From Jannaschia rubra (lineage in GTDB: Bacteria; Pseudomonadota; Alphaproteobacteria; Rhodobacterales; Rhodobacteraceae): 64,000 nucleotides of DNA. Below the pieces are notes generated by a model. It saw nothing but the letters and a program-made list of their open reading frames with translations. It did not search any database and was not told where the DNA came from. Position 1 is the stretch's first letter. Each line of letters begins with the position of its first letter. The position numbers and the translations under genes are program-made. Of the stretch, positions 23,843-32,819 are shown one piece after another. Where the stretch lies: NCBI RefSeq assembly GCF_001403735.1, contig NZ_CXPG01000009.1, forward strand, positions 248,001-312,000, given 5' to 3'.

Positions 23843-26064
23843 CCGCGCCGCGCCGTCTTTTTCGGCTTGCGCTTGCCTTTCGCAGGGGCGCGTCGCGCAG
23901 TGCGGCCCTTGGGGCGCATCGGCTCGCCTTCCAGCGCCAGAAGCTCCAGCGTCAGGCCGCCGGTCAAGGGCACCGCGTCGGCCAAACGCACGGTGACGCG
24001 CTGTCCCAGCCCGATCTGCATGCCGCTGTCGGTGCCGGTCAGGATCTGATCGTCGCGGTCGAAACGGAAGTACTCCGATCCGAGGCTCCGCACCGGGATC
24101 AGGCCGTCGGCACCCGTCTCGTCCAGTCGCACGAAGACGCCGAACGCCTGCACGCCCGAGATGCGACCGGCGAACTCGGCCCCCACCTTGTCGGCCATGA
24201 AGGCCGCCAGATAGCGGTCGTTGGTATCGCGCTCGGCCACCATCGACCGCCGCTCGGCCTCCGATATAAGCTTCGCCGTCTCGTCAAGATGGGCCACGTC
24301 CCATTCGCTCAGCCCGTCGTTGCCCCAGTCGTGGGCCGCGATCAGCGCGCGGTGCACGATCAGGTCGGAATAGCGCCGGATGGGCGAGGTGAAATGCGCG
24401 TAGGACCGCAGGGCCAAGCCGAAATGCCCGAGGTTCTGCGGCGCGTAATAGGCCTGCGTCATGGCCCGCAGCGTGGACATGGAGATCAGCTCCGACAGCT
24501 CCGTGTCTGCCGCGTCGTGCAGCAGCCGGTTCAGAACCGCAGTCCGCAGCACCTGCCCCTTGGGCAGGCTGAAGCCCGACGCGCGGGCCGTCTCGCGCAG
24601 GCTGTCGATCTTGTCCTCGCCCGGTTCCTCGTGCACGCGGTAGAGGAGGGGGGTGCGCAGGCGCTCCAGCTCCTCGGCGGCGGCGACGTTGGCGAGGATC
24701 ATGAACTCCTCGATCAGGCGGTGGGCGTCGAGCCTGTCACGGAAGGCGACCGAGGTGACGACTCCCTCCTCGGACAGGACGATCCGCCGCTCCGGCAGGT
24801 CGAGGTCGAGGGGCTGGCGCCGGTCGCGAGCCGACCGCAGGGCGCCGTAGGCGGCGTAGAGCGGCTTCAGTACGCGGTCCAGAAGGGGCGCGGTGCGGTC
24901 GTTCGGTTGCCCGTCGATGGCGGCCTGCACCTCCTCGTAGTGCAGGGAGGCGGGCGACCGCATCAGGCCCCGCACGAACGTCTGCCCCGTCTTGTTGCCT
25001 TGCGCATCCACCGTCATCCGCACCGCGATGCAGGCCCGGTCCACGCCTTCGTGCAGCGAGCAGAGGTCGCCCGAGAGCGCATCGGGCAGCATCGGCACCA
25101 CGCGGTCGGGAAAATAGGTCGAATTGCCCCGTAGCCGCGCCTCACGATCGAGGGGAGAGCCCGGCGTGACGAAGGCCGCGACGTCGGCGATGGCGACCCA
25201 GATGACATGGCCGCCGGGGTTCTTCGGATCGTCGTCGGCGTGCGCATGACACGCGTCGTCGTGGTCGCGCGCGTCCGACGGATCGATGGTAATGAGCGGC
25301 AGGTCCCGCAGGTCGGTCCGGTCGCCCAGATCGGGGGCGGTCGCGTTTTCCGCCTGTTCGATGACCTCGGGCGGAAAGTCGTCGCGCAGCCCATGCTCGT
25401 GGATCGCGATCAGGCTGACGGCCTTGGCCGCGCCCGGATCGCCCAGCCGCGCCACGATGCGCGCGCGCGGCAGGCCCATGCGACCGCGCGGGCCGGTTTG
25501 TTCCGCCTCGACCAACTCGCCGTCGCGGGCGCCTTCCGCCAGACCCGACGGCACCAGCCATTCCTTGTCGTTGCCCTTGTCGACCGGCAGGATGCGTCCG
25601 CCTTCGGACCCGGCGCGATAGATGCCCAGCACGCGGCGCGGGCCGGTGGACAGGCGCCGGATCAGGCGGCCCTCGAAGGCGTGATCCTCGGCCGTCACCT
25701 CGGTCAGCCGGGCCAGGACCCGGTCGCCGGGGGCCAGAGCGGGGTCGTCCTTTGCGGGCACGAACAGGATGCGCGGCTCGGGCCCGCTGCCCTGCCAGTC
25801 GTGGGGGGCCAGAAACAGATCGCCATCGGCATCCGTGCCCGTGACCTTGAGAACCGACACCGGCGGCAGGTGGTCCGGGTCGTCGGGCCCACGCCGGCGG
25901 GGCCTCAGGTGGCCGTCGGCCTCCATCTCCTTCAGCATCCGCTTCAGGTCGATCCGGGCCGCGCCCTTGACGCCGAACGCCTTGGCGATATCGCGCTTGG
26001 CGGTCAGCGCGGGGTTGTCGGAGATCCACTGCAGGATGTCCGCCTTCGTGGGAAGCTTGCTCAT
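23839..26064 (-). CDS. rnr: Ribonuclease R
   Basis: This 741-residue 3'-5' exoribonuclease degrades structured RNA. An N-terminal winged-helix-like region (ILQWISDNPALTAKRDIAKA) is followed by cold-shock OB domains. The RNB catalytic domain has active-site acids in IDPSDARDHDDACHA, and a C-terminal S1 domain contains FAGRISGVQAFGVFVRLDET. A Lys/Arg-rich tail (RTARRAPAKGKRKPKK) ends the protein, as is common for RNase R. ATGA overlap with the downstream mltB gene. Confidence 0.96.
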   Translation of the reverse strand: MSKLPTKADILQWISDNPALTAKRDIAKAFGVKGAARIDLKRMLKEMEADGHLRPRRRGPDDPDHLPPVSVLKVTGTDADGDLFLAPHDWQGSGPEPRILFVPAKDDPALAPGDRVLARLTEVTAEDHAFEGRLIRRLSTGPRRVLGIYRAGSEGGRILPVDKGNDKEWLVPSGLAEGARDGELVEAEQTGPRGRMGLPRARIVARLGDPGAAKAVSLIAIHEHGLRDDFPPEVIEQAENATAPDLGDRTDLRDLPLITIDPSDARDHDDACHAHADDDPKNPGGHVIWVAIADVAAFVTPGSPLDREARLRGNSTYFPDRVVPMLPDALSGDLCSLHEGVDRACIAVRMTVDAQGNKTGQTFVRGLMRSPASLHYEEVQAAIDGQPNDRTAPLLDRVLKPLYAAYGALRSARDRRQPLDLDLPERRIVLSEEGVVTSVAFRDRLDAHRLIEEFMILANVAAAEELERLRTPLLYRVHEEPGEDKIDSLRETARASGFSLPKGQVLRTAVLNRLLHDAADTELSELISMSTLRAMTQAYYAPQNLGHFGLALRSYAHFTSPIRRYSDLIVHRALIAAHDWGNDGLSEWDVAHLDETAKLISEAERRSMVAERDTNDRYLAAFMADKVGAEFAGRISGVQAFGVFVRLDETGADGLIPVRSLGSEYFRFDRDDQILTGTDSGMQIGLGQRVTVRLADAVPLTGGLTLELLALEGEPMRPKGRTARRAPAKGKRKPKKTARRG

Positions 26065-26093
26065 GCCCCGGCAGCTAGCACGGTGCCGCGGCC

Positions 26094-27125
26094 TTATCCA
26101 CGGCGGATGACGGGGGCCAGCCGGGGCTGCGGCGCGGGGTCTTCGGCGAAGTCGAAGCCGTCGAGACGCTGCGCCCGCTTGCCCGCGCGTTCGGCTGCGG
26201 TCGTTATCCCCTCGACGTCGCGACGGGCCTGATCGAAATGCGTCTCCAGCTTTGCCGCGCGCTCCACCACCAGTTCCACATCGCGGTGCAGGGCGGCAAG
26301 CGCCCGGCGGATGTCGCCGGCCTGTTCGCGCATGCGGTGATCCTTGAGGATGGCGCGCAGGGTGTTCAGCGTCGCCATGCAGGTCGTGGGCGAGACGATC
26401 CAGACGCGGGCCGCGAACCCCTCTCGCACCAGTTCGGCGTGGTTCGCGTGCAGTTCGGCATAGATCGCCTCGGAAGGCAGGAACATGCAGGCGCCTTCCG
26501 CCGTCTCGCCCGGCAGGATGTAGCGGTCGGCGATGGCGCGGATGTGCGTGCGGACCGAGGCGCGGAAGGCCGTGATCGCCCGCTGATCCTTCGGGCTCTC
26601 GATCACTGCCTCATAGGCTTCCAACGGAAACTTGGCGTCGATGACCAGCGGGCCGGGCGGGTCCGGCATGTGGATCAGGCAGTCGGCCCGCCGCCCGTTC
26701 GACAGTTGCGCCTGCCAGGTGAACCCGTCTGGCGGCAGGGCGCGGCCGACCAGGTCGCGCAGCTGGATCTCTCCGAAGGCGCCCCGCGTCTGCTTGTTCG
26801 ACAGAATGTCCTGCAGGCCCAGCACGTCGCCGGACAGACGCTCGATATTGGCTTGCGCGCGGTCGATCGTGGCAAGCCGCTGCTGCAGATCGCCCAATGC
26901 CGTCGCCGTGCGGGTCGCGCTGTCGCCCAGGGCCGCGCCCACCTGCGATTCCGCACGCCGTTGCGCGTCGGCCAATGCGGCGAGCCCGCCTGTCAACTGT
27001 GCCTGCGTCTGCGCCATGTCGCGGAGCCGTGCCATCAGCGACAGGATCAGCGCACCGAGGGCCGTGAGCGCGACGGCCCCGACGACGACGGCGATCAGCG
27101 TGGGATCGGAGAGGCCGGGCGTCAT
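26094..27125 (-). CDS. rmuC: DNA recombination protein RmuC
   Basis: This 343-residue RmuC-family protein, linked to limiting inversions and recombination, has a membrane anchor near the N-terminus (LIAVVVGAVALTALGALIL). A coiled-coil region follows (residues about 40-110). The nuclease-like RmuC domain contains SNKQTRGAFGEIQLRDL, LVIDAKFPLEAYEAVIES and CMFLPSEAIYAELHANH. The ATG at 27125 overlaps the mutL stop (ATGA), which settles the start. Confidence 0.94.
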   Translation of the reverse strand: MTPGLSDPTLIAVVVGAVALTALGALILSLMARLRDMAQTQAQLTGGLAALADAQRRAESQVGAALGDSATRTATALGDLQQRLATIDRAQANIERLSGDVLGLQDILSNKQTRGAFGEIQLRDLVGRALPPDGFTWQAQLSNGRRADCLIHMPDPPGPLVIDAKFPLEAYEAVIESPKDQRAITAFRASVRTHIRAIADRYILPGETAEGACMFLPSEAIYAELHANHAELVREGFAARVWIVSPTTCMATLNTLRAILKDHRMREQAGDIRRALAALHRDVELVVERAAKLETHFDQARRDVEGITTAAERAGKRAQRLDGFDFAEDPAPQPRLAPVIRRG

Positions 27126-28906
27126 GTCCGCCCGAACAACCGCTCGATATCCGACAGGCGCAGCGTCACATGGGTGGGGCGCCCGTGGTTGCACTGGCCC
27201 GAGTTCGGCGTCGCCTCCATCTCGCGCAGGAGGGCGTTCATTTCGGGGCCGGACATGCGGCGCCCCGATCGGACCGAGCCGTGACAGGCCATGCGGCTGA
27301 GGATGGCGTCGACCTTCGATTGCAGCGACAGGGGATCGCCGTCCTCCTCGTCCTCCAACTCCTCCAGAATGCCACGGATCAGGTCGGCGGCGGAGACGGC
27401 GCCCAGGATCGCGGGCGTCTCGCGCACGGCGATGGTGCCGGGGCCGAAGGCTTCGATGGCAAGGCCCAACCGCGAGAGGTCGAGCGACAGGAGGCGGTCC
27501 GCCTGCGCTCCAACCTCGATCACCTCGGGGATCAGAAGGGTCTGGGCGGCGATCCCGCGGTCGCGCATCTGCGCCTTGAGCCGTTCGTAGACCAGCCTTT
27601 CATGCGCCGCGTGCTGGTCGACGATGACGATGCCGTCAGCCGTCTGCGCGACGATCCAGTTCTCGTGCAACTGCGCGCGCGCGGCCCCCAGAGGGCCGTC
27701 TTGGGTCGGGAAGTCTTGCTCCACCCGAGCCGAAGGGGCTTCGGCGAAGCCCGGCATCTGCGCGGCGTAGGCCTGCGCTCGCGCGGCGGGACCGGGCCGA
27801 TCCATCTGGTAGACCGGTGCGGCGGGGCGGTCGGGCCGCATCGCACCCAGTGCGGCGTCCGCGACGGTGGTGGCGCTGCGATGTCCCGCCTCGGCCAGCG
27901 CATGACGCAGGCCCGAGACGATGAGGCCCCGCACCAGCCCCGCGTCGCGAAACCGGACCTCGGTCTTGGCGGGGTGGACGTTGACGTCGACCAGCACCGG
28001 ATCGCAGGTCAGGAACAGGGCAGCGACGGCATGGCGGTCCTTCGCCAGAACGTCCGAATAGGCACCGCGCAGGGCACCCGTCAGCATCCGGTCGCGCACC
28101 GGCCGGCCGTTGACGAACAGGTACTGATGGACCGCGTTCCCGCGCGAGAACGTCGGCAACCCAGCATGGCCGCCCAGATGAAACCCGTCGCGCGCTGCGT
28201 CGAGCGGCATGGCGTTCCGGATGAAATCCCGTCCCAGGACCAAGGCCAGGCGTCCCGCCGCGTCGGAGCCATCCGCGCGGAACAGCACCCGTTCGCCCCC
28301 GTCCGAGACATCGCGCAGGGTGAAGGCGACGGCGGGTTCCGCCATGGCGAGACGGCGGATCGCGTCGGCGACGGCCATGCCTTCCGACCGCTCGGACTTG
28401 AGGAACTTCAGGCGGGCGGGGGTGGCATGAAACAGGTCGCGCAGTTCGACTACCGTGCCTCCGCGCAGGGCCGCCGGTCGCGGCGGGTCCATACGCCCGC
28501 CGGAGACGCGGATCGTCGCGCCCTCGGCCGCGCCTGCAGTGCGCGACGTCACCGTCAGCCGCCCGACGGCGCCAAGGCTCGCCAGCGCCTCGCCGCGAAA
28601 GCCGAAGCTGTGGATGTTCAGAAGGTCGCTGCCGTCGATCTTGCTGGTCGCGTGCCGCGACAGGGCGAGCGGCAGGTCCGCCGCCTCGATCCCGTGCCCG
28701 TCGTCGGTGACGCGGATCAGGGTGCGCCCGCCGTCGGCGATGTCGACGGTGACGCGCGTCGCCCGCGCATCGAGCGCGTTCTCCACCAGTTCCTTGACGG
28801 CCGACGCGGGGCGTTCGACCACCTCGCCCGCGGCGATACGGTTCACCGCCCCTTCGTCAAGCTGACGAATGCGCGGAAGGATCATGTTGCGGTCGGAAGC
28901 GCCCAT
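27122..28906 (-). CDS. mutL: DNA mismatch repair protein MutL with endonuclease motif
   Basis: The 594-residue mismatch repair ATPase has GHKL blocks VKELVENALDARA, DDGHGI and GFRGEALASLGAV in residues about 35-120. The C-terminal dimerisation region contains DQHAAHERLVYE, the DQHA(x)2E(x)4E endonuclease motif, plus ACHGSVRSG and CNHGRPTHVT. The protein is therefore probably a strand-incising MutL and the organism should not rely on MutH. The start at 28906 gives a normal N-terminal length before RQLDEGAVNRIAAGEV; 28885 is an alternative. No clear Shine-Dalgarno is seen for either. Confidence 0.95.
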   Translation of the reverse strand: MGASDRNMILPRIRQLDEGAVNRIAAGEVVERPASAVKELVENALDARATRVTVDIADGGRTLIRVTDDGHGIEAADLPLALSRHATSKIDGSDLLNIHSFGFRGEALASLGAVGRLTVTSRTAGAAEGATIRVSGGRMDPPRPAALRGGTVVELRDLFHATPARLKFLKSERSEGMAVADAIRRLAMAEPAVAFTLRDVSDGGERVLFRADGSDAAGRLALVLGRDFIRNAMPLDAARDGFHLGGHAGLPTFSRGNAVHQYLFVNGRPVRDRMLTGALRGAYSDVLAKDRHAVAALFLTCDPVLVDVNVHPAKTEVRFRDAGLVRGLIVSGLRHALAEAGHRSATTVADAALGAMRPDRPAAPVYQMDRPGPAARAQAYAAQMPGFAEAPSARVEQDFPTQDGPLGAARAQLHENWIVAQTADGIVIVDQHAAHERLVYERLKAQMRDRGIAAQTLLIPEVIEVGAQADRLLSLDLSRLGLAIEAFGPGTIAVRETPAILGAVSAADLIRGILEELEDEEDGDPLSLQSKVDAILSRMACHGSVRSGRRMSGPEMNALLREMEATPNSGQCNHGRPTHVTLRLSDIERLFGRT

Positions 28907-28945
28907 GCCACGAGGGGTAGCATGGGCGCGCACGATTCTGAAAGG

Positions 28946-30256
28946 TCAGAAGCTGCCCGGCTCGATCCCTTCGGGCTGACCCACGACGACGAAATGGAGC
29001 CGGTCGGGGGTCAGCAGTTTCGCCGCCACCCGGTTCACGTCGTCCAGCGTCACCGCGTTGACCTTGTCGTTGCGGCCGTCGATGTAGTCGATCGGCAAAT
29101 CCATGTCCTGCATCCCCACGAGGATCGAGGCGATGCGGGAGTTGCCGTCGAACCGCAGCGGATAGGCGCCGGTCAGATAGGTCTTGGCGGCGTCCAGCTC
29201 CTCCTGCGTCACGCCCTCGGCGGCGATCCGTGCCCATTCGTCGCGCACGATGTCGATGGCGGCGGCTGTCTTGTCGTTGGAGGAGGAGAATTGCCCGATG
29301 ATCTGGTCGGCCAGATCGCGCGAGGCGAGGTAGGTTCCGATGCCGTAGGTCAGGCCCCGCTTTTCGCGCACCTCACCCATCAGGCGCGAGTCGAAACCCG
29401 ATCCGCCAAGGATGTGGTTGAGGATGAAGGCCGGAAAATAATCCGGGTCATCGAAGGGCACGCCTTTCTGTCCGAACATGACGACAGACTGCGGCGACGG
29501 GAAATCGACCACCGTGATCCCCCCATCCACGGCGCCGTCCGCCTCGGGCACCTCGGGCGCGGACGCGAGCGGCAGGTCGCCCAGAAGTTCGTCGAGCAGC
29601 GGGCCGAGTTCCTCGGCCGTGATGTCGCCCGTCACGCCCACATTCACGCGGTCGCGCGTCAGGGCGCGGGCGTGGGCGGCGCGCAGGTCCTCGATGTTGA
29701 TGGCGGCGACCGTCTCTGGCGTGCCCGACATGGAAGTGCCGTAGGGATGCCCCGGAAAGCTGAGCGCGGCAAGGCGACGGGCCGCGATCTCATCGGGGTC
29801 GCGCGCGTCGGAGGCCAGCCCGGCCAGGACCTGCTCGCGCACCCGTTCGACGGCGGGGGCGTCGAAGCGCGGCTCGAACAGCGCATCGCGCAGCAGCGCC
29901 ACGCTTTCGTCCCGGTTCTCGGTCAGGAACGTCATGCCGACCGACACGGTGTCGTTCGACGCGTCGAACGACATGCGAGCGGCCAGGCTCTCGGCGGCCT
30001 CGGCGAAGGCGCGGGCGTCGCGGTCGGCGGCGCCTTCCTCCAGCAGCCCGGTCATCAGGTTGGTGACGCCGCGCCTGTCCGACGCTTCCTGGTTGGCGCC
30101 GCCGGTGAAGCTCAGGTCGATGGCGGTGAAGGGGATCGAATGTTCCTCGACCAGCCAAGCCTTGATGCCGCCGGGCGACGTCACCTCCTGGATCTCGATG
30201 GCCAACGCCTTGAGCGGCAGAACCAGCGCGACGAGGGTGCAGAGCAGTCGGATCAT
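28946..30256 (-). CDS. M16 family peptidase-like protein, zinc motif absent (inactive partner)
   Basis: The 436-residue secreted protein (signal peptide MIRLLCTLVALVLPLKALA) is an M16 homologue in which the HxxEH zinc site is replaced by NLMTGLLEEG. The C-terminal half keeps GGSGFDSRLMGEVREKRGLT, the Arg/Tyr substrate-binding block. In heterodimeric M16 proteases one subunit is catalytic and the other supplies this block. Here the upstream gene encodes the active subunit and overlaps this one by 4 bases (30253-30256). It probably acts in the periplasm. Confidence 0.9.
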   Translation of the reverse strand: MIRLLCTLVALVLPLKALAIEIQEVTSPGGIKAWLVEEHSIPFTAIDLSFTGGANQEASDRRGVTNLMTGLLEEGAADRDARAFAEAAESLAARMSFDASNDTVSVGMTFLTENRDESVALLRDALFEPRFDAPAVERVREQVLAGLASDARDPDEIAARRLAALSFPGHPYGTSMSGTPETVAAINIEDLRAAHARALTRDRVNVGVTGDITAEELGPLLDELLGDLPLASAPEVPEADGAVDGGITVVDFPSPQSVVMFGQKGVPFDDPDYFPAFILNHILGGSGFDSRLMGEVREKRGLTYGIGTYLASRDLADQIIGQFSSSNDKTAAAIDIVRDEWARIAAEGVTQEELDAAKTYLTGAYPLRFDGNSRIASILVGMQDMDLPIDYIDGRNDKVNAVTLDDVNRVAAKLLTPDRLHFVVVGQPEGIEPGSF

Positions 30257-31650
30257 TCCTCGGCCTCCGGGGCAGGATCGGGCCGGGTCAGATAGCCGGT
30301 CACGGATCGATTCGGGTCGAAGACGCGGGCGGCCGCGTCCAGCACGTCCTGTTCGGTGACGGCTTCCAGAAGGCCGGGCCATTCGGCCACGTCCTGCACG
30401 GTCAGTCCGCTGGTGATCGCCGCGCCGTAGTCCTGCGCGCGGCCCTGAAGGCTGTCGCGGTCGTAGATCTGCGCCGCGCGCACCTGCGTCTTGATCCGGT
30501 CGATCTGGTCCGCGTCGATGCCGTCTTCCAGAAGGGTGGAGATCACGCGGTCCATGTCGGCCTCCGCTTCCTCCAGCGTGCGGCCGGGGCGGGGCATGAC
30601 GATCACGCCGAAGGTCGTGTCGTCGTATTGCAGGCCCGAATAGAAGGCCGAGGTATAGATCGCCGATTTCTCGTCCTGCTCCAGCACCCGCCCCATGAGC
30701 GAGGTCTGGGAGGAGCCGCCCAGGATCTCGGCCAGGATCGTCAGGGCCGCCGCCTCGGTCTGGTTGCCCGCATCGCGTTCGGGCGCGAGATAGGTCCGCA
30801 GGACATAGGGGTTCGAGACACGTTCGTCGGCGAAGGCGATCCGGCGCGGCGCGAGTTGCGGCGGCTCCGACGGGCGGACACGTTCGGCCAGGCCGGGCGT
30901 GGGCTCCAGCGGGCCGTAGTGTTCCTCGGCCAGCTTGCGGACTTCGGCCGGATCAACGTCGCCCGCAACGATCAGAGTGGCGTTGTTGGGCGCGTAATAG
31001 GTGCGGTAGAAATCGAGCGCGTCCTGCAGCGTCAGCTTCTCGACCTCATGCTTCCAGCCGATGATCGGGATGCGATAGGGATGGTTGAGGTATTGCACCG
31101 CGCTCCGCATCTCGTTGAACAGGGCGCCGGGGTTGCTGTCGGTGCGCTGCGCGCGCTCCTCCAGCACGACGTCCCGTTCGGTCAGCATGTCCTCGTCGTC
31201 GAGCACCAGATCGCGCATCCGGTCGGCTTCCATCTCCATCATCAGGCCCAGCCGGTCGCTGGCCACGCGCTGGAAATAGCCGGTGTAGTCGTCGGAGGTG
31301 AAGGCGTTGTCGGTGCCGCCCTGCGCCGCGACGACCTCGGAGAATTCGCCGGGCGCCATGTCGTCGGTGCCCTTGAACATAAGATGTTCCAGAAAATGCG
31401 CGATGCCCGACTTGCCCGCCGGTTCGTCCGCCGACCCTACGTCGTACCAGACCATGTGGACGACGACGGGGGCGCGGTGGTCCTCGATCACGATGGCGTC
31501 GAGGCCATTGGGCAGGGTGAAGGTCGTGACGGCGTCGTCGCGGGTCGCGGGCGCGGCCAACGCCGCGGCGGTCTCGACCTGCGTCGCGGCCGTCTGCGAC
31601 AGGACGGGGCCGGCGGCGAGCAGGGCCGCGGCGATCAGTACAATGCGCAA
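30253..31650 (-). CDS. M16 family zinc metallopeptidase, catalytic subunit
   Basis: The 465-residue secreted peptidase has a signal peptide (MRIVLIAAALLAAGPVLS). The inverted zinc motif is H85-F-L-E88-H89 in SGIAHFLEHLMFKG, and a downstream acidic stretch (LTERDVVLEERAQR) holds the third zinc ligand. The C-terminal half resembles the partner but lacks a full substrate block. The gene overlaps the inactive partner by ATGA, which supports a heterodimer. Substrates are not known; misfolded or signal peptides are family possibilities. Confidence 0.92.
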   Translation of the reverse strand: MRIVLIAAALLAAGPVLSQTAATQVETAAALAAPATRDDAVTTFTLPNGLDAIVIEDHRAPVVVHMVWYDVGSADEPAGKSGIAHFLEHLMFKGTDDMAPGEFSEVVAAQGGTDNAFTSDDYTGYFQRVASDRLGLMMEMEADRMRDLVLDDEDMLTERDVVLEERAQRTDSNPGALFNEMRSAVQYLNHPYRIPIIGWKHEVEKLTLQDALDFYRTYYAPNNATLIVAGDVDPAEVRKLAEEHYGPLEPTPGLAERVRPSEPPQLAPRRIAFADERVSNPYVLRTYLAPERDAGNQTEAAALTILAEILGGSSQTSLMGRVLEQDEKSAIYTSAFYSGLQYDDTTFGVIVMPRPGRTLEEAEADMDRVISTLLEDGIDADQIDRIKTQVRAAQIYDRDSLQGRAQDYGAAITSGLTVQDVAEWPGLLEAVTEQDVLDAAARVFDPNRSVTGYLTRPDPAPEAEE

Positions 31651-31761
31651 GGGCGCCTCCTTCCGGGTGGGCTGCGATCGAACGTCAGATACGCTGCTAC
31701 CGGGCGGAATTCAAAGGGGGAAGGCGGTGACGAGGTCGTGATCGTGTGCCGCCTTCGCAGG

Positions 31762-32274
31762 TCAGTCGAGCGTTGCCGGATCGGGCGGGGCCGCGACCGT
31801 GCGGACACCCGCGTCGCGCAGGCGGTAAAGCTCCCGATACTGGTCGAGCGACTGGGATTCGTAGGCACGGTAATAGATCGTCACGTTGAACAGGCGCTCC
31901 AGCAGGCGCCCGTCGTTGCGGCGGCGGAACTCGAAGTCTTCGGCGGCGAGCTGACTGCGGATCCCCGGCTGCACGCCGTAGCGCGAGACGGAGGCGACCA
32001 GCGCCGTTTCGGCGGCGCCGCCGGCGGCGGCGTTGCCGCCGAGCGCGGCAATGGCCTCGGCCTCGGGCGCGCGGTCGGTGCGGTTGTAGCCGCCCGGCGT
32101 GGGCGGCGGCAGGGCGGCAAGGTCCGGGGGCGTCTCGAGCGGCTTGGTCGGCAGGATCGAGAATTCGTCCGGCGTCCGGTCGGCCTTGCGGATGTTGAAA
32201 AGCCTGGGCGCGTCGTTGCCGCAGGCGGAAAGACCCACCGCCAGGATGCCTGCCATGAACAGCCGTCCGATCAT
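31762..32274 (-). CDS. DUF3035 family lipoprotein
   Basis: The 170-residue protein has a lipoprotein signal with lipobox LSAC (Cys about residue 18, MAGILAVGLSACGND). The mature chain begins APRLFNIRKADRTPDEFSIL, and PLETPPDLAALPPPTPGGYN is the DUF3035 hallmark. It is periplasmic and lipid-anchored, of unknown role. It sits between lspA, which would process its signal, and the M16 pair. Confidence 0.87.
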   Translation of the reverse strand: MIGRLFMAGILAVGLSACGNDAPRLFNIRKADRTPDEFSILPTKPLETPPDLAALPPPTPGGYNRTDRAPEAEAIAALGGNAAAGGAAETALVASVSRYGVQPGIRSQLAAEDFEFRRRNDGRLLERLFNVTIYYRAYESQSLDQYRELYRLRDAGVRTVAAPPDPATLD

Positions 32275-32333
32275 CCGCTCCGCCCCCTGCCTCTGCCGGT
32301 TCGCGTCGTTCCTACCCCAAGCCCCGCGCCGCG

Positions 32334-32819
32334 TCACGGGGTCTTTGCCCCGCCGGTCTTTCCCGGCTCATCCGCCCAGAGGACAAGCGCGATGGCCCCC
32401 GCGAAGATGAAGACGTCGGCCAGGTTGAACACATAGGGGTTCACGATTCCGCAGCACGACATGTTGAGGTAATCGGCCACCGCGCCGTAGATCACCCGGT
32501 CGAGCGCATTGGCCAGCGCCCCGCCGACCACCAGCCCCGCGCCGACCTGCGCGATCGGCCTGCGGAACCGCCGCGACCACCGCAACAGCGCGGCGGACAC
32601 GACGACGGCGAGCGCCACGAAGATCCACCGCGTCAGGTCGTGGGACTGTGACAGGAGGCCGAAGTTGATCCCCTCGTTCCAGCCCATGGTGAACACGAGA
32701 TAGGGCGGCAAGACGGGGAACGGTCCGGCGGTCGCCAGATCCATCCATTGTACCAGGATCAGCTTGGAGAGCTGATCGACGGCGAAGGCCATGATGGCCG
32801 CTGTCCAGACCGTCCGCAT
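32334..32819 (-). CDS. lspA: Lipoprotein signal peptidase (signal peptidase II)
   Basis: The 161-residue inner-membrane aspartyl protease has four membrane helices. Catalytic Asp residues are D107 (ALANALDRVIYG) and D135 (FNLADVFIFAGA), and WNEGINFGLL is another family block. It removes lipoprotein signal peptides after lipidation. Its start overlaps the purH stop at 32819 and the next gene encodes a lipoprotein. Confidence 0.95.
   Translation of the reverse strand: MRTVWTAAIMAFAVDQLSKLILVQWMDLATAGPFPVLPPYLVFTMGWNEGINFGLLSQSHDLTRWIFVALAVVVSAALLRWSRRFRRPIAQVGAGLVVGGALANALDRVIYGAVADYLNMSCCGIVNPYVFNLADVFIFAGAIALVLWADEPGKTGGAKTP

Noticed and set aside
27170-30295. A 1041-codon open frame on the plus strand
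   Set aside because: It is antisense to mutL and the M16 gene, has low-complexity Arg/Gly/Asp-rich translation and no recognisable domain. It arises from high GC on the complementary strand of real genes.
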